Below, in pieces: positions 8,626-17,664 of a stretch of DNA of 64,000 nucleotides. This DNA is from Aquibacillus saliphilus (GTDB lineage: Bacteria > Bacillota > Bacilli > Bacillales > Amphibacillaceae): the NCBI RefSeq assembly GCF_020404745.1, contig NZ_JAIZAP010000001.1, forward strand, positions 124,001 to 188,000, in the 5' to 3' direction. Position 1 is the first letter of the stretch. Each line of letters starts with the position of its first letter. Both the position numbers and the translations under genes were made by a program. Under the pieces are notes generated by a model. It saw nothing but the letters and a program-made list of their open reading frames with translations. It made no database searches and had not been told where the DNA came from.

Positions 8626-8826
8626 ATGAAGCGAATTGAAAGATGGATTTTCACTTTACTTGTTGTTCATGGCTTCTTGCTTATTTTAGCACAGATACTA
8701 ATTGACTATTCAAATGTCCATATTTATGTTGATCCTGTTTATAAGTATCTCGGTGTCTTAACTAATGAAGATGAAAACATTCTAAAAACATTAAGCCAAG
8801 CATTAGATAATGTGTTATCCTTTTAA
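8626..8826 (+). CDS. ypfB: Small membrane protein YpfB (DUF5359-type)
   Basis: A 66-residue protein with one N-terminal hydrophobic segment (WIFTLLVVHGFLLILAQILI) and a short outside tail. ATG 8626 is favoured over TTG 8617 because AAGGTTGGGG lies between them as ribosome site. It sits between motI and cmk like B. subtilis ypfB. Function unknown. Confidence 0.75.
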   Translation: MKRIERWIFTLLVVHGFLLILAQILIDYSNVHIYVDPVYKYLGVLTNEDENILKTLSQALDNVLSF

Positions 8827-8910
8827 ATGTATTTTATATACTTATATAAAAATTTTGTCTCTGAGTAGTAAATATTAGTGAAGTAGATTAGAGGGGAATG
8901 AGTAAATTTT

Positions 8911-9597
8911 ATGGTTTCAAAACAACTGGCTATTGCTATCGATGGACCTGCTGCAGCGGGTAAAAGTACCGTTGCCAAACAGGTTGCTAAACAATTATCC
9001 TATATTTACATAGACACAGGAGCAATGTATCGGGCTTTAACGTATAAAGCTATCTCTACTAGTATCAATTTGGAAAATGAAGACGAGATAAATAAACTTC
9101 TCAATGATACTAGCATAGATTTACAACAAAGTAATGAAGGACAAAAGGTTTATTTAGATGATGAAGAAGTTAGTAGACAGATAAGATCGCAAGTGGTCAC
9201 AAATAGTGTATCGATAGTAGCAAAGCATCCTTTAATCCGTCAAGAAATGGTGAGAAGGCAACAAGTCTTGGCAGAAAAAAGAGCTGTAGTAATGGATGGA
9301 AGAGACATTGGTACACATGTAATTCCTGATGCAGAAGTAAAGATTTTTTTAATCGCGTCTGTTAAAGAACGAGCAGATAGACGTCACAAAGAAAATTTGG
9401 AGAAAGGGTTTGAATCAAATTTAGAGCAATTAAAAAAAGAGATAGAGAATAGAGATAAGCTAGACTCAGAGCGAGAGGTTGCTCCTTTGATTAAAGCAGA
9501 AGATGCTGTTGAAATAGATACCACTTCACTGTCAATTGAAGAAGTAGTTGAACGGATTTTGCAAGTAGTTGATACAAACAAAAATGAAGGGGAATGA
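8911..9597 (+). CDS. cmk: Cytidylate kinase
   Basis: Phosphorylates CMP and dCMP with ATP. The 228 residues carry the P-loop [14 protein letters not shown] near residue 10, TGAMYRA for the acceptor, [10 protein letters not shown], and the arginine-rich lid ADRRHKE. GAGGGGAATGAG is the ribosome site. plsC follows after 4 nt, suggesting co-transcription. Length and motifs are normal. Confidence 0.96.
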   Translation: MVSKQLAIAIDGPAAAGKSTVAKQVAKQLSYIYIDTGAMYRALTYKAISTSINLENEDEINKLLNDTSIDLQQSNEGQKVYLDDEEVSRQIRSQVVTNSVSIVAKHPLIRQEMVRRQQVLAEKRAVVMDGRDIGTHVIPDAEVKIFLIASVKERADRRHKENLEKGFESNLEQLKKEIENRDKLDSEREVAPLIKAEDAVEIDTTSLSIEEVVERILQVVDTNKNEGE

Positions 9598-9601
9598 AAC
9601 G

Positions 9602-10186
9602 ATGAGTCTTTATAAGTTTGCCAGAAGCATTGTTGCTCTTATATTTTTCCCATTATACAGAATTAATGTCTATGGTAAAGAAAATATTCCAAAAGATGGA
9701 CCGGTAATAATTTGTTCTAATCATATTTCTAATTTAGATCCCCCAGTTGTTGGGATAACTTGTCCTAGAAACATTTATTTCATGGCAAAAGAAGAGTTAT
9801 TTTCAAATAAAATTTTTGGTGCTTTTTTAACTAGAATACATGTTTTTCCTATTAAGAGAGGTATGAAAGACAGAAATGCTCTAAGGAAGGGATTGAGTAT
9901 TTTAGAAAAGGGAAACACGTTGGGATTATTTCCAGAGGGAACTAGAAGTAAAACAGGAGAATTAGGTCAAGGTCTGGCTGGTGCAGGTTTTTTTGCTGCC
10001 CGTTCGGAGGCAACCATCGTACCATGTGCTATCATTGGCTCATATAAAAAATTCCATCGATTAAAGGTTGTTTATGGGAAACCAATCGAAATGGATTATT
10101 TTAGAGAAAATAAAACTTCTGCAAAAGAAGTGACAGACGCAATTATGCTAGATATAAAAAAACTAATAGAAAATAATCAAACATGA
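9602..10186 (+). CDS. plsC: 1-acyl-sn-glycerol-3-phosphate acyltransferase
   Basis: Transfers an acyl chain to lysophosphatidic acid in phospholipid synthesis. The 194-residue product has the catalytic HX4D motif in SNHISNLDPP near residue 40 and the acceptor motif FPEGTRSKTG near residue 114. An N-terminal hydrophobic stretch fits membrane association. An upstream in-frame start at 9569 overlaps cmk and lacks its own ribosome site; GAAGGGGAATG just before 9602 fits the ATG there. Translationally close to cmk. Confidence 0.93.
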   Translation: MSLYKFARSIVALIFFPLYRINVYGKENIPKDGPVIICSNHISNLDPPVVGITCPRNIYFMAKEELFSNKIFGAFLTRIHVFPIKRGMKDRNALRKGLSILEKGNTLGLFPEGTRSKTGELGQGLAGAGFFAARSEATIVPCAIIGSYKKFHRLKVVYGKPIEMDYFRENKTSAKEVTDAIMLDIKKLIENNQT

Positions 10187-10196
10187 CATCTATTGC

Positions 10197-10223
10197 TTGA
10201 CAAATAAGTTTAAATGTTAGAAG
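10197..10223 (+). promoter_or_regulatory. Possible SigA promoter of ypfD
   Basis: Perfect TTGACA (10197-10202), then TG-n-TAGAAG (extended -10, 10215-10223) at a 15-nt spacing. The -35 is good and the -10 weak. Confidence 0.35.
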
Positions 10224-10281
10224 TTAGAAAAAAGGACATTTCGCGTATTGTTGTGTCGGAAATCGAAGGAGGTCTCTATTT

Positions 10282-11421
10282 ATGGATGAAATGAACAATG
10301 AAAATGTAGAGTTTGCGGGGATATCTGTTGGTGATCAGGTAACAGGAAAGGTAGTTAAGATAGAAGAAAAACAAGTACTAGTAGATATCGGTTATAAAGT
10401 TGATGGAATTGTACCAATTAGTGAATTATCAAGCCTTCATATAGAAAAAACATCAGATGTAGTAGCTGAAGGAGATGAACTTATACTTAAAGTGAAAAAG
10501 GTTGAAGATGATGAGGTGATACTCTCCAAACGTGCTGTTGATGCAGATAAGGCTTGGGACGATTTACAAGAGAAATATGAAAACGGAACTATTTTTGATG
10601 CGGAAATAAATGACGTAGTAAAGGGTGGACTGGTTGTAGATGTTGGACTTCGAGGTTTCATACCTGCCTCACTTGTAGAGACTTACTATGTGGAAGACTT
10701 TGGAGATTATAAAGGGAAAACAATTAGTTTGAAAGTTGTAGAACTTGATCGAGAGCAAAACAGAGTTATCTTATCCCATCGTGCGATTGTCGAAGCAGAT
10801 GAGGCTTCGAAAAAGCAAGAGGTTATCCAATCGATTGATGAAGGTCAAACAATTGAAGGTAAGGTTCAACGGATAACAAACTTTGGTGCTTTTGTGGATG
10901 TTGGTGGTATTGATGGTTTAGTGCATATTTCACAACTATCACATCAACATGTTGAGAAAGCTTCTGATGTTGTTGAGGAAGGGCAAGTAATTAAGGTGAA
11001 AGTTTTATCAATTGATAGAGATAATGAACGTATCTCTCTCTCTTTAAAAGAAACACAACCTGGCCCATGGGATACTATTGAGGACAGTGTACAAGCAGGT
11101 GATATCTTAGAGGGAACAGTAAGACGATTAGTGAACTTTGGTGCATTTGTAGAAGTGCTCCCTGGTGTAGAAGGACTTGTTCATATTTCTCAAATTTCAA
11201 ATGAACACATTGGAACACCACAGGAAGTATTGCAAGTTGGGCAAAAGGTTTCAGCTAAAGTGTTAGAAGTAAATCAAAACGAAAAAAGAATGTCACTAAG
11301 TATTAAAGAAATTGAGGATGACCAAAATCAAGCTCAATTAAAGCAGTATGAAAAAGAAGAAGACTATTCCGGCTTTCAACTTGGGGATATGATTGGAAAT
11401 AAGCTAGATAAATACAAATAA
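10282..11421 (+). CDS. ypfD: S1-domain RNA-binding protein YpfD (30S ribosomal protein S1 homologue)
   Basis: Four S1/OB-fold repeats start near residues 15, 100, 190 and 270. Typical repeat signatures are visible (GAFVDVGGIDGLVHISQLS and GAFVEVLPGVEGLVHISQIS). The length of 379 residues matches Bacillus YpfD, shorter than the six-domain E. coli S1. GAAGGAGGT lies upstream of the ATG. B. subtilis carries fni (ypgA) between this gene and yphA; it is absent here. Confidence 0.93.
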   Translation: MDEMNNENVEFAGISVGDQVTGKVVKIEEKQVLVDIGYKVDGIVPISELSSLHIEKTSDVVAEGDELILKVKKVEDDEVILSKRAVDADKAWDDLQEKYENGTIFDAEINDVVKGGLVVDVGLRGFIPASLVETYYVEDFGDYKGKTISLKVVELDREQNRVILSHRAIVEADEASKKQEVIQSIDEGQTIEGKVQRITNFGAFVDVGGIDGLVHISQLSHQHVEKASDVVEEGQVIKVKVLSIDRDNERISLSLKETQPGPWDTIEDSVQAGDILEGTVRRLVNFGAFVEVLPGVEGLVHISQISNEHIGTPQEVLQVGQKVSAKVLEVNQNEKRMSLSIKEIEDDQNQAQLKQYEKEEDYSGFQLGDMIGNKLDKYK

Positions 11422-11439
11422 CATTCAAATTTATAGTAG

Positions 11440-11475
11440 AAAAAGGCAAACTCTTTAGGGAGTTTGCCTTTTTCA
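11440..11475 (+). terminator. Intrinsic terminator of ypfD
   Basis: AAAAAGGCAAACTC (11440-11453) pairs with GAGTTTGCCTTTTT (11460-11473). Perfect 14-bp stem with a 6-nt loop. Confidence 0.9.
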
Positions 11476-11666
11476 ATGTAAAAAATAAAAAAATGTTTTT
11501 GTGGCAAACTATTTTTTAAAGATGCTTCGATTACCAACAGGGGGATGGTCTGGATTTTCAGGAAAAGAAAACAGTTATTTTGTTGCACGTTTAGTTAATT
11601 AACTTTTATCATTCATGTTTAAATTTTCTACTGTATAGCTATAATGCTAATGGTAGGTGGAGAGCG

Positions 11667-12266
11667 ATGGATGGGTATATTTTTTATTGGATTAGCTGGA
11701 TATTATGGATAATTATTACTTTTATTATGGTGAAAGATAATTACCGTACATATCTTGCGTTATGGCTTTTAACATTAATTGCATTATCAAATTCTGAAGT
11801 AGTAATCGGTGTGACAAAAATAAATGCTGCTATTTTTATACTCTTTTTTGGTGCATTGATTTTATTGTCAAAAACATCTAATTGGATACTAAATATCATA
11901 CGATCGCTTTGTCTTGTTTTTGGTTATGTAGGTGTACTATTTTGGGAACAAATAAGTCCAGTATGGCTTGTGATACCAAGGTTAATCATGATTCCCGTTA
12001 TAGGGTTTATTTTCTTATCTTTTTTAACAAATGAAAATGTAGATAAATTGGCTGTATGGTGTTTAGGAATTACAACTGGTGAAGTATTACATAGCCTTAT
12101 TTTAAATAGCTACGGTTTCAATGAATATATAGGTGATATGGCATATTTTGATCTATTATTTACAGCTATTGGCTTAATAGTAATGGTGACATTTTTACAG
12201 GATGTTAGGTCTAGGCTAGATCAAATGATTGGAGCCATCGAAAAACAAAAGAAGAGGTGGACATAA
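11667..12266 (+). CDS. yphA: Membrane protein YphA
   Basis: A 199-residue protein made almost entirely of hydrophobic segments (about six). It opens with DGYIFYWISWILWIIITFIM. Length and position match B. subtilis YphA, which has no known function. GGTGGAGAG is the ribosome site. A TATAAT at 11640-11645 may be its -10 box, but no clear -35 was found. The stop codon overlaps the yphB start by one base (TAATG), so the two are probably translationally coupled. Confidence 0.8.
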   Translation: MDGYIFYWISWILWIIITFIMVKDNYRTYLALWLLTLIALSNSEVVIGVTKINAAIFILFFGALILLSKTSNWILNIIRSLCLVFGYVGVLFWEQISPVWLVIPRLIMIPVIGFIFLSFLTNENVDKLAVWCLGITTGEVLHSLILNSYGFNEYIGDMAYFDLLFTAIGLIVMVTFLQDVRSRLDQMIGAIEKQKKRWT

Positions 12267-13162
12267 TGAATGAATACACTTACCCTATATTATTTGGAGT
12301 TGTAGTAGGTACCTTAGCTCGATTTATAATGCTTCGAACAGATTACAGGCAATATCCAACATATTTACACGGGAAAGTAATTCATTTAGCACTGGGATTT
12401 ATTGCTGCTGGACTAGGTTCTGTTGCTGTACCAGCAATTATGGACAAAGAGTTTACTGCAGTAACATTCTTAACAATAGCTGCTTCTCAGTTTAGAGAAG
12501 TACGAAATATGGAAAGAAATACATTAACTGAATTAGATGGTTATGAACTTGTTCCTAGGGGAAATAGTTACATTGAAGGAATAGCAATTGCTTTTGAAGG
12601 GAGAAACTATTTAGTTATTTTTACATCTCTAGTTACAACTTTATGTTACCTAGTATGGAATATCGGTGCAGCCGCTATCGCAACAGTGGGTTGTTATTTT
12701 GTAATTAGAAAATTTATGAGTGGATCTACAATGAAGCAGATAGTAGATATTGAATTTAAAGAACTATACTTTGAAGGTGCCGGTTTATATGTTGATAATA
12801 TATACATTATGAACATAGGTTTGCCAGAGAGACAGAAAGAAATTTTGAAATACGGGATGGGATTTATCTTAACTCCAAAAAATTTTGACGTTCGTTCAAC
12901 AATTGCAAATCTTGGACAAAGACAAGCGATATTACACGATGTTTCTGTATCGATGGGTGTGTTTAGAGACTCCGGAACTCCAGCTTTGTCACCTTTAATT
13001 AAGCGAGATTTGGATGATGGAAGGATAGGGGTATTCGTTCTACCACAGGATAAGGATGTAGAAAAAGCGAAGCAAGTTATTGGTGCAGTACCAGTGTTAG
13101 AAAATGCGATTCGCATGCCTTCTGAATCTAAAGTCAGTAAGAAGGAGGGGCGGAATAAATGA
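12266..13162 (+). CDS. yphB: YphB, YIEGIA-family membrane protein
   Basis: A 298-residue protein containing the family-naming stretch SYIEGIAIAFEGRN near residue 107. Hydrophobic segments lie near residues 5-20, 35-55 and 118-150, with a soluble C-terminal half. ATG 12266 is chosen over 12257 because GAGGTGG lies at 12254-12260. Family members occur in spore formers and are linked to sporulation. The gene just downstream encodes the partner called the capping subunit for YIEGIA, with a 4-nt overlap. Biochemical role not known to me. Confidence 0.82.
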   Translation: MNEYTYPILFGVVVGTLARFIMLRTDYRQYPTYLHGKVIHLALGFIAAGLGSVAVPAIMDKEFTAVTFLTIAASQFREVRNMERNTLTELDGYELVPRGNSYIEGIAIAFEGRNYLVIFTSLVTTLCYLVWNIGAAAIATVGCYFVIRKFMSGSTMKQIVDIEFKELYFEGAGLYVDNIYIMNIGLPERQKEILKYGMGFILTPKNFDVRSTIANLGQRQAILHDVSVSMGVFRDSGTPALSPLIKRDLDDGRIGVFVLPQDKDVEKAKQVIGAVPVLENAIRMPSESKVSKKEGRNK

Positions 13163-13344
13163 ACATTGAAAAAGTTGTTTTATCAATAATCACGACAAAT
13201 AAACAGAAAGTATCAGGTGGTGCTCCTATTTTTATTTGTGAAACAAAAGAGGAAATGGATAAGGTGGCTGCTAACTTGGAAGCGATAATAGATGGTATTA
13301 GTCATGCGCTTAGTGACGAACTATATATAATTGTTAAACATTAG
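13159..13344 (+). CDS. Capping complex subunit for YIEGIA (small protein)
   Basis: A 61-residue soluble protein whose ATG overlaps the yphB stop (ATGA); GGAGGGGCGG is the ribosome site. It matches the small family always found beside YIEGIA proteins, with GGAPIFICETKEEMDKVAANLEAI as a central conserved block. A physical partnership with YphB is inferred from the family name and coupling, not from anything visible in the residues. Confidence 0.72.
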   Translation: MNIEKVVLSIITTNKQKVSGGAPIFICETKEEMDKVAANLEAIIDGISHALSDELYIIVKH

Positions 13345-13704
13345 AATGAGAAACTTTCTTAGGGAAAATAGTTCTACAAGAGTTAAATAAAAGTATTTGC
13401 AAAAGAAATAATTGTTTAAAATTACCTCGTTTGCTAAAATGTAAAGGTTAAGTAAGACTTGAAAATGCAATAGTTCAAACTATTAACTATTATAGCTTTT
13501 CTAATTTATTTAATTAAGGGAAAATGAACAAATGCGTTATTTCGGTATTTAGGACTTTATACTACAGTGTCTAACTTGAACATTATGAATGATTTACGTA
13601 ATAATAGTACTGTTAGTATAGAATACTCTTTATCAGTATTCAGTTAACTTTCACCGAAAAATAGTGCATAAATAAAAGCAAAAGGAAGAAAGGATGTACC
13701 TTTC
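13345..13704. other. Gene-free interval upstream of der
   Basis: No reading frame of note in these 360 bases. Two promoter-like patterns are present: TTGTTT with TAAAAT at 17-nt spacing near 13410-13440, and the better one at 13576-13605. A small palindrome, AATAGTT-CA-AACTATT, lies around 13469-13484. No terminator was found for the yphA-yphB unit. Confidence 0.6.
13576..13605 (+). promoter_or_regulatory. Possible SigA promoter of der
   Basis: TTGAAC (13576-13581), an 18-nt spacer and AATAAT (13600-13605). It would give a leader of about 90 nt. Confidence 0.4.
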
Positions 13705-15015
13705 ATGAGAAAATCAGTAGTTGCAATAGTTGGCAGACCGAATGTTGGGAAATCGACTATTTTTAATAGACTCGTTGGAGAACGGATTTCTATTGTAGAA
13801 GATATTCCAGGCATTACTCGTGACCGTATTTATTCACAAGCAGAATGGTTAACAACTTCATTCAATTTAATTGATACTGGAGGCATCGAAATTGGTGATG
13901 AACCGCTACTTGTACAAATGAGAGAACAAGCAGAGGTAGCAATTCAAGAAGCAGACGTAATTATTTTCATGGTTAATGGTCGAGAAGGAATTACTGCTGC
14001 TGATGAAGAAGTAGCAAAATTACTTTTTAAATCAAATAAACCTATTGTTCTGGCGGTAAATAAAGTTGATAATCCAGAAATGAGAGACCAAATATACGAA
14101 TTCTATTCTCTGGGTTTTGGCGAGCCATTCCCTATTTCTGGTACCCATGGGTTAGGATTAGGTGATCTTTTAGACGATGTGGTTAAACACTTTCCAGAGT
14201 TAGAACAAGATGATCAAGACGAAGATACTATTTACATGAGTTTAATTGGTAGACCGAATGTTGGGAAATCCTCACTAGTTAATTCTATCTTAAATCAGGA
14301 ACGAGTAATTGTGAGTGATATTGCTGGAACTACTAGAGACGCAGTAGATACACCGTTCACAAAAGATGATCAAGATTTTGTAATTATAGACACAGCTGGT
14401 ATGAGAAAAAGGGGTAAAATTTATGAAACTACTGAAAAGTATAGTATCCTTCGTGCGTTAAAAGCGATTGAACGATCCGATGTAGTTTTAACCTTAATTG
14501 ATGCAGAGACCGGCATTATAGAACAAGATAAAAAAATTGCTGGATATGCCCATGAAGCTGGAAAAGCTGTAGTTATTGTAGTTAACAAATGGGATACAAT
14601 TGATTCACATGAGAAAGCAATCAAAGAGTACGAACAAAAAATAAGAGCTCATTTTCAATTTTTAGATTATGCACCTATTGTATTCTTATCTGCTAAAACT
14701 AAAAAACGCATTCATACATTAATTCCTCAAGTATTAGAGGCAAGTGAAAATCATGCTAAACGCGTGGAGACGAATGTACTAAATGATGTGATTATGGATG
14801 CTATTGCAATGAATCCAACGCCAACGATGAAAGGTCAAAGGCTAAAGGTTTTATATGCTACTCAAGTGGCGGTGAAGCCACCTAGTTTTGTTGTATTTGT
14901 AAATGATCCTGAACTACTTCATTTCTCTTATGAACGTTTTTTAGAAAATAGAATTAGGGACGCTTTTGGGTTCGAAGGTACTCCTATAAAGATTTTTGCT
15001 AGAAAGAGAAATTAA
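13705..15015 (+). CDS. der: Ribosome biogenesis GTPase Der (EngA)
   Basis: Double-GTPase needed for maturation of the 50S subunit. Two tandem G domains are visible: GRPNVGKST near residue 10 with DTGG and NKVD, and a second GRPNVGKSS near residue 181 with DTAG and NKWD. They are followed by a KH-like C-terminal domain (from about residue 350). The 436 residues match the family. AAAGGAAGAAAGGATG lies upstream. gpsA follows after 17 nt, the conserved Bacillus arrangement. Confidence 0.97.
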   Translation: MRKSVVAIVGRPNVGKSTIFNRLVGERISIVEDIPGITRDRIYSQAEWLTTSFNLIDTGGIEIGDEPLLVQMREQAEVAIQEADVIIFMVNGREGITAADEEVAKLLFKSNKPIVLAVNKVDNPEMRDQIYEFYSLGFGEPFPISGTHGLGLGDLLDDVVKHFPELEQDDQDEDTIYMSLIGRPNVGKSSLVNSILNQERVIVSDIAGTTRDAVDTPFTKDDQDFVIIDTAGMRKRGKIYETTEKYSILRALKAIERSDVVLTLIDAETGIIEQDKKIAGYAHEAGKAVVIVVNKWDTIDSHEKAIKEYEQKIRAHFQFLDYAPIVFLSAKTKKRIHTLIPQVLEASENHAKRVETNVLNDVIMDAIAMNPTPTMKGQRLKVLYATQVAVKPPSFVVFVNDPELLHFSYERFLENRIRDAFGFEGTPIKIFARKRN

Positions 15016-15032
15016 AAGAGGAGGAACTAAAT

Positions 15033-16073
15033 ATGGGGAAAGTTGCTGTGATTGGCGCTGGTAGTTGGGGAAGTGCATTAGCAATGGTTTTAGCTGACAA
15101 TTCTCACGAAGTTAGATTATGGACACATAAACAAGATCAAGCAATAGAAATAAATAAAAACCATATAAATAGTAAATACTTGCCTGAAGTAAAACTACCT
15201 AATGAAATTCAAGCTTACCATGATTTAAAACAGGCTGTAGATGGAGTGTCTGCAATTTTATTAGTTGTACCGACAAAAGCGATTAGAGGGGTTTGTAGAC
15301 AACTTGTAGAGGTTCTTGACCATAAGGTTACAATTATTCATGGCACAAAGGGGCTCGAACCTGGTACGCTTAAACGCGTTTCTGAAATGATTGAAGAAGA
15401 AATTCCAAAAAAATATTATGATGAGGTAGTAATATTGTCTGGTCCGAGTCATGCAGAAGAAGTAGGTAATAGACAGCCAACCACTGTTACTGTTTCATCC
15501 AACAATATTGCAGAGGCTGAAAAAGCCCAAGACTTATTTATCAATGAGAATTTCAGAGTCTACACCAGCCCTGATATGATTGGTGTGGAACTTGGTGGAG
15601 CTCTAAAAAATATAATAGCCCTTGGCGCTGGTATTTCAGATGGTTTAGGCTACGGCGATAATGCTAAAGCGGCATTAATGACGCGAGGTTTGGCGGAAAT
15701 CTCTAGATTAGGAACTTCTATGGGTGCAAATCCATTAACTTTCATAGGACTCGCTGGGGTTGGTGACCTTATCGTTACTTGTACCAGTGTTCACAGTAGA
15801 AATTGGAAAGCTGGAAATTTGCTAGGAAAAGGGAATAGTTTGGATGATGTATTAGATGAAATGGGGATGGTTGTTGAAGGTGTAAGAACCACAAAGGCCA
15901 CGTATCAATTTGCTGAGGAACAAAATATTGAGATGCCAATCACGAATGGAATCTATAGAATTTTATTTGAAGAAGCGAAACCAAAAGACGTTGTTGATCA
16001 ATTAATGACTAGAATGAGAAGACATGAGATGGAGGATTTATCTAATATCTTAAGTGATAAGTATTCGGGTTAA
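15033..16073 (+). CDS. gpsA: Glycerol-3-phosphate dehydrogenase [NAD(P)+]
   Basis: Reduces dihydroxyacetone phosphate to sn-glycerol 3-phosphate for phospholipid synthesis. The N-terminal dinucleotide loop GAGSWGSAL starts near residue 7. The catalytic lysine region ELGGALKNIIALGAGI lies near residue 187 and NAKAALMTRG near 211. The 346 residues are normal. Strong ribosome site AAAAGAGGAGG. Co-transcribed with der by spacing. Confidence 0.96.
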   Translation: MGKVAVIGAGSWGSALAMVLADNSHEVRLWTHKQDQAIEINKNHINSKYLPEVKLPNEIQAYHDLKQAVDGVSAILLVVPTKAIRGVCRQLVEVLDHKVTIIHGTKGLEPGTLKRVSEMIEEEIPKKYYDEVVILSGPSHAEEVGNRQPTTVTVSSNNIAEAEKAQDLFINENFRVYTSPDMIGVELGGALKNIIALGAGISDGLGYGDNAKAALMTRGLAEISRLGTSMGANPLTFIGLAGVGDLIVTCTSVHSRNWKAGNLLGKGNSLDDVLDEMGMVVEGVRTTKATYQFAEEQNIEMPITNGIYRILFEEAKPKDVVDQLMTRMRRHEMEDLSNILSDKYSG

Positions 16074-16131
16074 CACGGTGTTCTCTCCTTGCATATACTA
16101 CATTGAATGATTAAGGCAAGGAGGAGTGCAC

Positions 16132-16392
16132 GTGAGCGATTTTCAAAAAAATATGTTTGACCAAATTCAGAAGAATTCAAAAATTAATCCTGATGAAATC
16201 TTAAAAGTGGCTAATTCTTTACAAAATGCTAATTTTTCTGATGAGAAAACCGTAAGAAAGTTAGTTAAACAACTAGCGCAAATGGCAGATAAACCGGTTT
16301 CGAAAGAGAAAGAGGATAAAATAGTAAAATCAATTACAAATAATAACATGCCAACAGACATGAACACGTTAAGTAAACTTTTCAAAAAATAG
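16132..16392 (+). CDS. Stage VI sporulation protein F-like small protein
   Basis: An 86-residue protein from GTG 16132, with AAGGAGG at 16118-16124, 7 nt upstream. The GTG at 16126 overlaps that site and is rejected. The core ILKVANSLQNANFSDEKTVRKLVKQLAQMADKPVSKE closely matches SpoVIF/YjcC, a late mother-cell regulator that affects GerE-dependent coat genes. In B. subtilis spoVIF lies elsewhere, so its place here beside gpsA may be a paralogue or a moved copy. A terminator lies about 100 nt downstream. Confidence 0.72.
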   Translation: MSDFQKNMFDQIQKNSKINPDEILKVANSLQNANFSDEKTVRKLVKQLAQMADKPVSKEKEDKIVKSITNNNMPTDMNTLSKLFKK

Positions 16393-16491
16393 ATATTACT
16401 GGGCATATGAGGATACAAAGAAGAATCTTCTCGCATAGAATAAATCGCACAAGCATTCATTTTAGGGTTGCTTTGGGTATTATTTAGTCGC

Positions 16492-16529
16492 ACCGAGGTA
16501 GAATTGCCCCTTATACCTCGGTTTTTTTT
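16492..16529 (+). terminator. Intrinsic terminator after the SpoVIF-like gene
   Basis: ACCGAGGTA (16492-16500) with TACCTCGGT (16514-16522), then an eight-T run. Confidence 0.9.
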
Positions 16530-16610
16530 GTGTTTAAATATATATTAGATTTGTTATACTGTTTAAGTTATGATAGTGATGCATTTTTATAACTTAGTTA
16601 AAAACAAATA

Positions 16611-16619
16611 TGTTATAAT
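16611..16619 (+). promoter_or_regulatory. Extended -10 promoter of the DUF2768 gene
   Basis: TG-T-TATAAT at 16611-16619. No good -35 box upstream, as usual for extended -10 promoters. The transcript would start about 40 nt before the ATG. Confidence 0.5.
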
Positions 16620-16665
16620 ACATAAAGTTAATAGACATGCCTGTTATAGATAGAGGAGTGTTAAG

Positions 16666-16863
16666 ATGTCTGAATCGATGTTAAATATGTATATTTCTTT
16701 TGCTGGTATCATTTTTTTGTTTGTGGCAATTGGATTAATTTTATTAAGTCGTTATAAGTTAAGAGGAATATTAGCAACTATTATAGCAATACTTGCGTAT
16801 CTCTTTTTAGTAGTTGGAGGAATTATTATCTTTTATATCGTAGTTAGTGGTCCTACTGCGTAG
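16666..16863 (+). CDS. yphE: DUF2768 membrane protein (YphE-like)
   Basis: A 65-residue protein with two hydrophobic helices (about residues 8-28 and 34-60) separated by the basic loop SRYKLRG. The MYISFAGI start is typical of DUF2768. It occupies the yphE position between gpsA and yphF. Ribosome site GAGGAGTG precedes the ATG. Function unknown; such genes are restricted to spore formers as far as I recall. yphF follows after 18 nt. Confidence 0.72.
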   Translation: MSESMLNMYISFAGIIFLFVAIGLILLSRYKLRGILATIIAILAYLFLVVGGIIIFYIVVSGPTA

Positions 16864-16881
16864 ACCTACAGGAGGTATTAT

Positions 16882-17598
16882 ATGAAGTACGTAGCTTTCA
16901 TTCCATTAGCTGTTATTCTGTTGATATTAAGCGGATGTCTATATCCTAGTGAAAATTTATCAAAAAATAATGTGGCTAATGAATTACAATTAGAATTAGT
17001 ACAAGATGCTATTACGAAATATGCAGAGAATAACCAAGGTTTAGTTCCTATACAAACTAAATCTAGTGATACACCTATTTTCCAAAAATATATTATTGAT
17101 TTCTCAAAACTTAAGCAACAAAACTTAATCACTAGTATTCCAGGAACAGCTTTTGAAAATGGAGGCATTTATCAATATGTTTTAATAACTCCTGAAGAAA
17201 GTCCTACCGTAAAACTAATTGATTTGCGTAACGCTGAAACAGTTAGATCAGTAAATAATAAGATTAATGTTTATCGGAGTGAACACACGTATCCACCGTT
17301 TGGTGAAGAATTAGAAGATGGTATATATAAAATTAACTATAAAAAAATTGGATTGGACTCACCACCATTTGCAGTGAGTCCGTATTCACAGAAAAACTTA
17401 CCGATTATCATGGATAGCTACGGTGATATTTATATAGATTATAGTTCTGATTTATATGAAGCACTAAACAATTTTGAGCATACATATTCCGAAGGGGATG
17501 ACATTCGTTATATTTTAGCTTTGAATCATCCATTTGTTCCTGCCTATTCATTACCCTATACGATCGAAGATGGTGAACCAGCTTTCTTACAAGAATAG
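16882..17598 (+). CDS. yphF: Putative lipoprotein YphF
   Basis: A 238-residue protein. The N-terminus MKYVAFIPLAVILLILSGC is a lipoprotein signal peptide with lipobox LSGC, so it should be lipid-anchored outside the membrane. The rest is soluble with no motif I recognise. AGGAGGT precedes the ATG. Position and length fit B. subtilis YphF. Function unknown. It ends in its own terminator. Confidence 0.8.
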   Translation: MKYVAFIPLAVILLILSGCLYPSENLSKNNVANELQLELVQDAITKYAENNQGLVPIQTKSSDTPIFQKYIIDFSKLKQQNLITSIPGTAFENGGIYQYVLITPEESPTVKLIDLRNAETVRSVNNKINVYRSEHTYPPFGEELEDGIYKINYKKIGLDSPPFAVSPYSQKNLPIIMDSYGDIYIDYSSDLYEALNNFEHTYSEGDDIRYILALNHPFVPAYSLPYTIEDGEPAFLQE

Positions 17599-17631
17599 AA
17601 TAATTTATTTATATTATAAGAATATCGTTAA

Positions 17632-17664
17632 CCTTGTCGCATATAATGTGGCAAGGGTTTTTTA
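17632..17664 (+). terminator. Intrinsic terminator of yphF
   Basis: CCTTGTCGCA pairs with TGTGGCAAGG (two G-T pairs) around a 5-nt loop, followed by a T run. Confidence 0.8.
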
